Shown piece by piece: positions 17,321-24,145 of a stretch of DNA of 64,000 bases (position 1 is its first letter; every line of letters begins with the position of its first letter). The DNA is from Streptomyces ficellus (GTDB taxonomy: Bacteria; Actinomycetota; Actinomycetes; Streptomycetales; Streptomycetaceae), in contig NZ_JAUEPL010000029.1 of NCBI RefSeq assembly GCF_030406405.1, positions 21,957 through 85,956 on the forward strand. Direction: 5' to 3'. The position numbers were made by a program, and so were the translations under genes. The notes beneath the pieces were generated by a model, which saw nothing but the letters and a program-made list of their open reading frames with translations, did no database searches and was not told the DNA's origin.

Positions 17321-17514
17321 CTCCGTCACGCTGATCTGGAAATAGGACCGCTTCTCATCGTTCGAGTGCAGTGGCGAGAATTCCCCTCTCATGGAGTTTC
17401 CCCCGAGCGGAGGGCTCGTTACAGATGACAGAGCGCCGCACAGGTGATCCAAGTGGCCTGTCGCGTGCGCGAGTTGCAGCGAACAGACGCCATTCCAGGA
17501 AGGACTCACTCCCC

Positions 17515-17766
17515 ATGAAGCCCACAAAGGTTGCCGCGGTCGTCGCCGGTTCCGTGATGGCTCTGGGCGCGGCCGCCCCGGCCTTTGCCGCCGAGACCCT
17601 TACCCCTTCCGGCCTGAACGGAGCGGTTGAACCGTTCGGCAAGCCCCGCCTCACCGAAGCGGTTCCCACCGAAGCGGTGACCAAGGCGACGACCGACGGC
17701 AAGGTCGTCAACAAGGTCAAGGACGCCGCGAAGCCGCTGCTGGGCGGAGTGCCGCTGGGCAAGTAG
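17515..17766 (+). CDS. small secreted protein (83 aa), unknown function
   Basis: Signal peptide 1-26 (MKPTKVAAVVAGSVMALGAAAP..FA|AETL), nearly the same as that of the chaplin at 4948, followed by a 57-residue mature part of low complexity (EAVPTEAVTKATTDGKVVNKVKDAAKP). There are no Cys and no chaplin motif. AGGAAGGA is 10 nt upstream of the ATG, which decides the start over upstream candidates. The shared signal peptide and 5' motif (CGTTCGAGTG, 17359-17368, also at 4799-4808) suggest co-regulation with the chaplin. Confidence 0.75.
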   Translation: MKPTKVAAVVAGSVMALGAAAPAFAAETLTPSGLNGAVEPFGKPRLTEAVPTEAVTKATTDGKVVNKVKDAAKPLLGGVPLGK

Positions 17767-17941
17767 TCGCCGTACGCGGCGCTGCCGGGGCCGGCTGGGA
17801 AGATGGGTTCCTGTCGGCCTTTTGGCATGCCCTGCTGGGACGTTGCTGCAACCGGGCGAATGCTGAGTCGTTTCCCGGCGCGTGCTCGTTCTTTTGGTCA
17901 GCACCATACTCACAAGCAAACTTGGGAAGGCGCACGCAGCT

Positions 17942-18463
17942 ATGAACCTGAAATCTCAGGCCCGCGTGGGGATTGTCGTCACCTCCCTCGCATCGGCGGT
18001 GATGGCGACCCCCGCAGCGGCGGCCACCGCGCCGGTGGCACCGGTGGACGTGCCGCTGCACGGCCTGCGCGCCGTACTCCCCATGGAGCCGCCGACGCTG
18101 CGTACCGGTGTGCCCCTCCCCATGCCGGGAGGGCCGATGGGTCTCACCGGCCACGGGGAGGGCACGTTGCAGCCGCTGCTCCTGCCGCAATTCCCCGTGA
18201 CGGCCGGGCTCCCCGAGACGCTGGTCAGCGCCTCGCTGCCGGACGTCGTGGAAAGCCAGCCGTTGAGCCGCGCGCTGGTCTCGGCGCCCGCCTCCGACGC
18301 GCGGGCCATCACGCCCGGAGCGGTACTGGGCATCCCGCTCACGCTGCCGCGGGCCGAGACGCGCGGCCTGCCGGGCGTCGAGCTGCCGAGGGCCGGCGTT
18401 CTGACGCCGGCCGTCACCGCGGGGCTGGAGACGACCCTCGGACTGGCGCGGTCCGAGCCCTGA
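17942..18463 (+). CDS. secreted protein (173 aa), unknown function
   Basis: Signal peptide about 1-29 (MNLKSQARVGIVVTSLASAVMATPAAAA|TAP). The mature part is Pro/Leu/Val-rich and Cys-free, with many short PxxL turns (VDVPLHGLRAVLPMEPP, LLLPQFPVTAGLPETLV, ITPGAVLGIPLTLPR). It resembles no domain I can name. ATG 17942 is preferred to 17882 because the signal peptide then begins properly; GGAAGG sits 13 nt upstream. It is the third secreted protein in the run between the EPS operon and the second chaplin. Confidence 0.7.
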   Translation: MNLKSQARVGIVVTSLASAVMATPAAAATAPVAPVDVPLHGLRAVLPMEPPTLRTGVPLPMPGGPMGLTGHGEGTLQPLLLPQFPVTAGLPETLVSASLPDVVESQPLSRALVSAPASDARAITPGAVLGIPLTLPRAETRGLPGVELPRAGVLTPAVTAGLETTLGLARSEP

Positions 18464-18611
18464 TCCCCTGCTCTTCCACCGCCTCCCCCGCCCCCTCGGG
18501 CGGGGAACGCGCCATTGGAGTGGCACGCCGTTACCCCGGCCCGAAGAGCGGCGTTATAGGGCAGTGACAACCGCAGGTCCGCGGTCGATTTCCACGTACA
18601 AGGAGATACTG

Positions 18612-18893
18612 ATGTCTCGCATCGCGAAGGCTGCCGCCGTTATGGCCGGCACGAGCGCCGTCGCCCTGAGCGGAGCCGGCATGGCGGTCGCCGACGCCGA
18701 CGCCCAAGCCGCGGCCGCTCACTCCCCCGGTGTCATCTCGGGCAACGTCGTCCAGGTGCCGATCGAGATTCCGGTCAACTTCTGCGGCAACACCATCGAC
18801 GTCATCGGTCTGCTGAACCCGACGTTCGGCAACAAGTGCGCGAACGTCGATCACAAGGACCACAAGAACCACAAGGACGGCTACGGCGGCTGA
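18612..18893 (+). CDS. short chaplin with His/Lys-rich tail
   Basis: 93-residue preprotein: signal peptide 1-28, chaplin domain about 37-78 (HSPGVISGN, QVPIEIPVNFCGN, LLNPTFGNKC). Cys58 and Cys76 form the expected disulfide pair. Beyond the domain is an unusual 15-residue hydrophilic tail with DHKDHKNHKD and a GYGG end, absent from the chaplin at 4948. It could bind metal, bind an anionic polysaccharide or limit fibril stacking; this is inference. AAGGAGA is 8 nt before the ATG, and a terminator follows. Confidence 0.95.
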   Translation: MSRIAKAAAVMAGTSAVALSGAGMAVADADAQAAAAHSPGVISGNVVQVPIEIPVNFCGNTIDVIGLLNPTFGNKCANVDHKDHKNHKDGYGG

Positions 18894-18908
18894 GTTCTGG
18901 CCACCCGT

Positions 18909-18942
18909 ACGGCCCCCCGGCTCACCGGCCGGGGGGCCGTTC
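18909..18942 (+). terminator. rho-independent terminator after second chaplin
   Basis: A perfect 12-bp stem (ACGGCCCCCCGG at 18909-18920, complement at 18929-18940) with an 8-nt loop, starting 16 nt after the chaplin stop. The T-tract is weak (TTCC). Confidence 0.75.
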
Positions 18943-19122
18943 CGTGTCCCTACCGGTGGATACGGTGGTGGTCGGCGGCGTCCGCCGGGGTGACGTGACC
19001 TGGCGCTGCCTGGTGCCGGTGCGCAGGGTGCACGCCTGACACATTCGCGGCCCTATCCCTCGTTTTCGTGAAGAAAACAGGGAAAACCGCGACGAAAGGA
19101 TTCGGCGTGTAACGTCCCCGCC

Positions 19123-19764
19123 ATGACGATGACGAGCGTGCAGGACGAGGTGTCCCACGACCGCGATGAGGACGCCGCGCACGGCACGGGCACGGGTGCG
19201 AGCCGGGCGTTCGCGTGGATGCTGGTGGTCACCGGCGCGGCGGGGCTGCTCGCGGCGTGGGTGATCACGCTGGACAAGTTCAAGCTGCTGGAGGACCCGA
19301 ACTTCACGCCGGGCTGCAGCCTGAACCCGGTGGTGTCGTGCGGCAACATCATGAAGAGCGAGCAGGCCTCGGCCTTCGGCTTCCCCAACCCGATGCTGGG
19401 CCTGGTCACCTACGGCATGGTGATCGCCATCGGGGCGGGGCTGCTGGCCGGCGCCCGCTACCGCCGCTGGTACTGGCTCGGCCTGAACGCCGGCACGCTC
19501 TTCGGCACCGGGTTCTGCATGTGGCTGATGTATGAGTCGCTGTACGAGATCAACTCGCTGTGCCTGTGGTGCTCCCTGGCGTGGGCCGCGACGATCGTCA
19601 TGTTCTGGTACGTCACCTCCCACAACGTACGCAACGACATCCTCCCGGCCCCCCGCGCGCTGCGCGGCTTCCTCGACGAGTTCACCTGGGTGCTGCCGGT
19701 CCTGCACATCGGGATCATCGGCATGCTGATCCTCACCCGCTGGTGGGACTTCTGGACCAGCTGA
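19123..19764 (+). CDS. vitamin K epoxide reductase (VKOR) family protein
   Basis: 213 residues with about five TM helices. VKOR signatures are present: the loop cysteine pair region FTPGCSLNPVVSCG with NIMKSEQA and FGFPNP behind it, and the active-site CLWC at nt 19561-19572. Bacterial VKORs reoxidise DsbA-like partners using menaquinone and so drive disulfide formation outside the membrane. No DsbA/thioredoxin domain is fused or encoded nearby. It sits 229 nt after a chaplin whose two Cys must be joined, so it could serve chaplin folding; this is inference from position. ATG 19123 is followed by a second possible ATG two codons on. Confidence 0.92.
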   Translation: MTMTSVQDEVSHDRDEDAAHGTGTGASRAFAWMLVVTGAAGLLAAWVITLDKFKLLEDPNFTPGCSLNPVVSCGNIMKSEQASAFGFPNPMLGLVTYGMVIAIGAGLLAGARYRRWYWLGLNAGTLFGTGFCMWLMYESLYEINSLCLWCSLAWAATIVMFWYVTSHNVRNDILPAPRALRGFLDEFTWVLPVLHIGIIGMLILTRWWDFWTS

Positions 19765-19845
19765 GGCCCGGGCGGGCTCACCGCCGGTACAGCCGCACCG
19801 CCCGGGTCTGCTGCGTCACGGTCTGCCGCCTCACGGTCTGCTGCG

Positions 19846-20285
19846 TCAGGGGTCAGCCGCTTCGGGCGGGAGCCGCAGTTGCAGCATCGCCAGGAGGCGC
19901 TGCCGGGGCTGGGCGAAGTCCAGCCCGGTGAGCTCCTGCGCGCGCCGGATCCGGTAGCGCAGGGTGTTGCGGTGGATGTGCAACCGCGCGGCCGCCACGG
20001 GAATGTTGCGGTGTGGCGACCCGCGCGGCGCCCAGCAGCACTTCCTCCGAGCGCGGGGTGAGCGGCTGGGAGCCTTCCTGGACCCAGATGGTGCCCAGCG
20101 GCCGGGCCCCGGCTCGGATGGCGACCGCCAGTCGGCGCCGGATGCTCATCGACGGCGATCACCGTGTCGCAGGTCCGCAGGTGCTCGAAGGCCCCCCACT
20201 CGCGCAGCCTGGAGAGGTACGCCTCCGGGCTCTGCCAGCCCAGGATGGACAGCCGCCGCAGATCGTCCACCTCTCCGGTGCGGCG
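19846..20285 (-). pseudogene. PucR/CdaR-type regulator remnant
   Basis: Fragments of one regulator lie in different frames on the minus strand. An N-terminal part (VDDLRRLSILGW, CDTVIAVDEHPAP, upstream end about 20280) shifts frame to RRRLAVAIRAGARPLGTIW and SEEVLLGAARVAT. It then jumps directly, in a third frame, to the C-terminal PucR helix-turn-helix (ARLHIHRNTLRYRIRRAQEL, LLAMLQLRLPPEA, stop at 19846). The middle several hundred residues and the extreme N-terminus are missing. At least two frameshifts and one large internal deletion make it non-functional. Confidence 0.75.
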
Positions 20286-20686
20286 GGCTGCCCGCGGTCG
20301 CGGTCAACTACCGGTGGCCCGACGCCGTCTTCCTGTTCCTCCTGAACTCCTCGGGTGCGGTCGCACTGTTCGTCTGGCTGGTCGTCTGCTTCACCCAACT
20401 GCGCATGCGCGGAATCCTGCTACGCGAGTCGCCGGACAAGCTGGTCGTGCGGATGTGGCTCTTCCCGTACCTGACGTGGGCCACCATCGGCATGATTTCC
20501 TTCGTGCTGGTCTACATGCTCACCGACGACGCCGGCCGCGAACGGGTCATCCTGTCCGGACTGGTGGCGGCGCTGGTCGTGGCCATCTCGGTGGTACGTG
20601 ACCGGCTCCGCACCGGTACGCGGGACGATGTCACGACCGACTCGGTCAGCCCGGTCGGCTCGGTCGGCTCGATCTCGAAGCCGTAG
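20286..20686 (+). pseudogene. amino-acid permease 3' fragment (APC/GABA-permease type)
   Basis: The frame ending at 20686 encodes the last third of an APC-type amino-acid permease: NYRWPDAVFLFLLNSSGA, WLVVCFTQLRMRGIL, then two more TM helices (WATIGMISFVLVYML, VILSGLVAALVVAISVV) and a hydrophilic tail. The upstream nine or so helices, start and ribosome binding site are absent. Similarity stops at about 20285-20300, exactly where the divergent PucR remnant begins. Read together they look like two divergent genes whose 5' ends were deleted in one event. Confidence 0.72.
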
Positions 20687-20975
20687 CACGCGGGCCGTAC
20701 CGCTCGGTCCCGTCCTCGCCCAGAAAGGGCCCGAGCGGTACGGGTCCAGGCTCTCCGCAGCTCAGGAAGGGCAAGTGTTGGCGGCGACAGTATGGCTTGC
20801 AGTACGCCGACGCTCGCATGGAGAGAGCCGTTGGACCTCGCCGCCCAGCGCCTCGGCGATCGCCTCGAACTCGGCGAGGGGCCCTGCACAGCCGATCCCG
20901 CTCCGCTCACGCATTCGCTCACGCAAGCCATCTCGCGGCACCCCGGCCGTGTGACGCGTCATGCCCCGAGCAAGG
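20687..20975. other. intergenic stretch after permease scar
   Basis: No convincing gene. Short frames exist on both strands (20762-20962 minus, 20792-21085 plus); the plus frame contains LGDRLELGEGPC, reminiscent of a GAF-domain loop, so it may be another decayed fragment. The right part runs into the tRNA terminator. Confidence 0.35.
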
Positions 20976-21013
20976 AAAAACCCCAGGTCACGGCGAGTGA
21001 GTCCTGGGGTTTC
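20976..21013 (-). terminator. terminator of tRNA-Thr
   Basis: AAAAACCCCAGG (20976-20987) pairs with CCTGGGGTTT (21003-21012). Read on the minus strand this is a GC stem followed by TTTTT, immediately after the tRNA 3' end. Confidence 0.85.
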
Positions 21014-21017
21014 TCTG

Positions 21018-21091
21018 AGCCGCCTTCGGGATTCGAACCCGAGACCTACGCATTACGAGTGCGTTGCTCTGGCCAACTGAGCTAAGGCGGC
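21018..21091 (-). tRNA. trnT: tRNA-Thr (CGT)
   Basis: The minus strand folds into a complete 74-nt cloverleaf: acceptor GCCGCCT/AGGCGGC, D arm GCTC/GAGC, anticodon arm ACGCA-CTCGTAA-TGCGT with anticodon CGT, and T arm TCGGG-TTCGAAT-CCCGA. The discriminator is T and CCA is not encoded. It reads ACG threonine codons, which are frequent in this genome. Confidence 0.97.
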
Positions 21092-21165
21092 ATGCCGTGC
21101 GATTCCCTCGCGGGTGCAGCGGCGGGCACAAGTCTACACAGGTCCGGAGGGTGCATCGCACACGC

Positions 21166-22698
21166 TCAGCGGCAGCGCTTGCCGGTGGGTGGGACCGTGC
21201 CGTCCACCAGGTAGGCGTTGATCGCGGTGTCGATGCAGTCGCTGCCGCGCCCGTACGCGGTGTGGCCGTCGCCGTCGTAGGTCAGCAGGGTGCCGGAGGC
21301 GAGCTGGGCCGCGAGGGAGCGGGCCCACTTGTAGGGGGTTGCCGGGTCGCGGGTGGTGCCGACCACGACGATCGGGGGTGCCCCGGCCGCCTCGATGCGG
21401 TGTGGGCTACCGGTGGCCTTGGCGGGCCAGTACGCGCAGCTCAGGGAGGCCCACGCCAAGCCCTCACCGAAGAGCGGGGAGGCCTTCTCGAAGGACGGAA
21501 CAGCGGCGGCCACCTGCTTGGGGGTGGTGAAGGCGGGCGGCTGGTCCAGGCAGTTCACGGCGGCGTTGGCGAACATCAGGTTCGAGTACGTGCCGTCGCT
21601 CTCACGCTCGTAGTAGCTGTCGGCCAGGGCCAGCAGGCCGGAGCCCTCGCCGCCCATCGCGCGCGTCAGAGCCTCGCGCAGTTGTGGCCAGGCGGACTCG
21701 TCGTACATGGCGGAGATCACACCCGTGGTCGCCAGCGACTCGCCCAGCTCGCGGTCCTCGCCCGCCGGGATGGGATCGGCGTCGAGCCGGTCGAAGAACG
21801 CCCGGAGGAGGGCGGTGGCGCGGGCGGGCGACTCCGTGCCGAGCGGGCAGTCCGGCTGCTTGACGCAGTCGGCCGCGAAGGACCGGAAGGCCGTCTCGAA
21901 GCCGGCCGTCTGGTCGCGGTTCAGCTCGGCGGTCGGCAGGGACGGGTCCATCGCCCCGTCCAGGACGAGCCGACCGGTGCGGGACGGGAAGAGCTCGGCG
22001 TACGTCGCTCCCAGGAACGTGCCGTACGAGGCGCCGACGTACGTCAGCCTCGCGTCGCCCAGCACCGCGCGCAGGATGTCCATGTCCCGCGCCGCCTCGA
22101 CCGTCGAGACGTGCGGCAGGATCCTGCCGGAGCGCTTCGCGCAGCCGGCGGCGAAGTTCCTGAACGAGGTTGCCAGACGCTCGGTCTCGCCCGGGTCGTC
22201 GGGGGTCTGGTCGACCTGCGTGTACGCGTCCATCTGCGGGCCGTCGAGGCACTGCACGGGCTCGCTGCGGGCCACGCCGCGCGGGTCGATGGCGACCATG
22301 TCGTAGCGGGCGCGGACGGGGGCGGGGTAGCCGACGCCCGCGTACCCCTGGAGGTAGCCGATGGCCGAGCCGCCCGGGCCGCCCGGGTTCACCAGCAGCG
22401 AGCCGATGCGCTTGCCGGGGCCGGTGGCCTTGATCCGGGACACCGCCAGCTTCACTTGCGCGCCGCGCGGCTTGGCGTAGTCGAGCGGGGCACGCATGGT
22501 GGCGCACTCGAATTCGGGGGCGCCGCACGCCCGCCAGGCGAGGCGCTGGCCGTAGTACGCCTTGAGATCCTCGGTCGACGCGGTGGTGGCCGACGCGGAT
22601 GCGGGAGGCGCCGTGCTCCCGTCGGTGCAGCCGGCCAGGAGCAGGCCGAACGCCGCGAGGGCGACGGCGGACGTACGGAGGAGACGACTCGAGTCCAT
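21166..22698 (-). CDS. secreted alpha/beta-hydrolase lipoprotein (tripeptidyl aminopeptidase/SlpD-type)
   Basis: 510 residues. A lipoprotein signal (LLLAGC, Cys near residue 24) precedes an alpha/beta-hydrolase of the S33 tripeptidyl-aminopeptidase kind. It has an oxyanion segment VNPGGPGGS, the MVAIDPRGVARS strand, a nucleophile elbow GASYGTFLG, and C-terminal VVGTTRDPATPY (Asp) and YDGDGHTAYG (His). The C-terminal TAP-like domain ends with conserved Cys pairs (CIDTAINAYL..GKRC). It likely cleaves N-terminal tripeptides outside the cell. ATG 22698 gives the lipoprotein signal at the right place. Confidence 0.9.
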   Translation of the reverse strand: MDSSRLLRTSAVALAAFGLLLAGCTDGSTAPPASASATTASTEDLKAYYGQRLAWRACGAPEFECATMRAPLDYAKPRGAQVKLAVSRIKATGPGKRIGSLLVNPGGPGGSAIGYLQGYAGVGYPAPVRARYDMVAIDPRGVARSEPVQCLDGPQMDAYTQVDQTPDDPGETERLATSFRNFAAGCAKRSGRILPHVSTVEAARDMDILRAVLGDARLTYVGASYGTFLGATYAELFPSRTGRLVLDGAMDPSLPTAELNRDQTAGFETAFRSFAADCVKQPDCPLGTESPARATALLRAFFDRLDADPIPAGEDRELGESLATTGVISAMYDESAWPQLREALTRAMGGEGSGLLALADSYYERESDGTYSNLMFANAAVNCLDQPPAFTTPKQVAAAVPSFEKASPLFGEGLAWASLSCAYWPAKATGSPHRIEAAGAPPIVVVGTTRDPATPYKWARSLAAQLASGTLLTYDGDGHTAYGRGSDCIDTAINAYLVDGTVPPTGKRCR

Positions 22699-22855
22699 GC
22701 CCGGAGCGTAACCGGGACCTGACGATTCGTGCCTGCCCGTACCCGTATGGGTGATCCGTCGCGTGGGCTGCGGAGCCCCTGCGGGTGGGGGTCGGGCCCC
22801 GCACGTCACCGCCGCACCCCGTCGGCCCCGGGCCGCGTGTGCGGAGGGCTGACGG

Positions 22856-24061
22856 TCAGCCCGCGCGGAGGGCCATGGTCATCGCCTCCACCGCGAGCAG
22901 CGGCGCGACGTTGCGGTCCAGGGCCTCGCGGCAGGCCAGGATCGCCTCGATGCGGCGCAGGGTTCGCTCCGGGGTCGACTCGCGGGCTATCCGGTCGAGG
23001 ACGTCGCGCACGTCCTCGTTGGCGATGGCCGTGCGCGAGCCCAGCTGGATGGCCAGCACGTCCCGGTAGAAAGCGGTCAGGTCGCTGAGGGCCAGGTCCA
23101 GGGTGTCGCGCTGCGTGCGCGTCTTGCGGCGCTTCTGCTTGTCCTCCAGGTCCTTCATGGCCCCCGCCGTGCCGCGCGGCATCCGGCTGCCCTGCGAGCC
23201 GCCCAGCGCGGCCCTCAGCTCCTCGGTCTCCTTGGTGTCGATCTCCTCGGCGACCTGCTTGGCGTCCTCACCGGCCGCGTCGATCAGCTCCTGGGCAGCC
23301 TTGAGGCAGCCGCCCACATCATCGATGCGCAGCGGCAGTTTGAGGACCGTGGCCCGGCGGGTCCGGGCGCGCTCGTCGGTGGCGAGACGGCGGGCTCGGC
23401 CGATGTGGCCCTGGGTGGCGCGGGCGGCGATGTACGCGGCCTCCGGCTCGATGCCGTCGCGCCGGATCAGTACGTCGGCGACCGCGTCGACCGGCGGCGT
23501 ACGCAGCGTCAGGTGACGGCAGCGGGAGCGGATCGTGGGCAGGACGTCCTCGATCGACGGCGCGCACAACAGCCAGACCGTACGGGGCGCGGGCTCCTCG
23601 ATGGCCTTCAGCAACACGTTGCCGGCGCCTTCGGTGAGGCGGTCGGCGTCCTCCAGTACCAAGACCTGCCAGCGGCCGACGGCGGGCGAGAGCTGGGCCC
23701 GCCGTACGAGCTCACGGGTCTCCTTCACGCCGATGGAGAGCAGGTCGGTGCGGATGATCTCCACATCGGCGTGGGTCCCGACGAGGGTGGTATGGCAGCC
23801 GTCGCAGAACCCGCAGCCGGGTTCCCCGCCGAGCGCCCGGTCCGGGCTGACGCACTGCAGGGCGGCCGCGAAGGCGCGGGCGGCGGTGGCCCGCCCGGAG
23901 CCGGGCGGGCCGGTGAACAGCCACGCGTGCGTCATCTTCGAGGCGTCGGGCGGCGCGGTGCCGTTCGTGACGGCGGTGACCAGCGCGTCGGCGTCACGCG
24001 CGGCGGCGGCCAGCTGCGCGTGCACGCGGTCCTGGCCGACCAGGTCGTCCCACACGGGCAT
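22856..24061 (-). CDS. holB: DNA polymerase III subunit delta'
   Basis: 401 residues, clamp-loader AAA+ protein. It starts VWDDLVGQDRV, with a degenerate P-loop GPPGSGRATAARA (Lys replaced by Arg, as expected for a non-hydrolysing delta' subunit). A zinc-binding set follows (CVSP...CGFCDGCHT), then the Walker-B-like LVLEDADRLTEGAGNVLLKAIEEP and a helical C-terminal collar domain. Delta' contacts delta to load the beta clamp. The pairing with the tmk-containing gene immediately upstream (84-nt gap, same strand) is the usual streptomycete arrangement. Confidence 0.93.
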   Translation of the reverse strand: MPVWDDLVGQDRVHAQLAAAARDADALVTAVTNGTAPPDASKMTHAWLFTGPPGSGRATAARAFAAALQCVSPDRALGGEPGCGFCDGCHTTLVGTHADVEIIRTDLLSIGVKETRELVRRAQLSPAVGRWQVLVLEDADRLTEGAGNVLLKAIEEPAPRTVWLLCAPSIEDVLPTIRSRCRHLTLRTPPVDAVADVLIRRDGIEPEAAYIAARATQGHIGRARRLATDERARTRRATVLKLPLRIDDVGGCLKAAQELIDAAGEDAKQVAEEIDTKETEELRAALGGSQGSRMPRGTAGAMKDLEDKQKRRKTRTQRDTLDLALSDLTAFYRDVLAIQLGSRTAIANEDVRDVLDRIARESTPERTLRRIEAILACREALDRNVAPLLAVEAMTMALRAG

Positions 24062-24145
24062 GGGTCACCGCCTTCCTGCGTACGTGTCGGTGGGCTCGTG
24101 TCGCTGTGGAACCCATTGTGGGGGACGGGTCTGACAACGCCCGCG

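Noticed and set aside
20792..21085. Frame with LGDRLELGEGPC resembling a GAF-domain loop
   Set aside because: Runs through the tRNA gene, no further GAF motifs; at best a decayed fragment.
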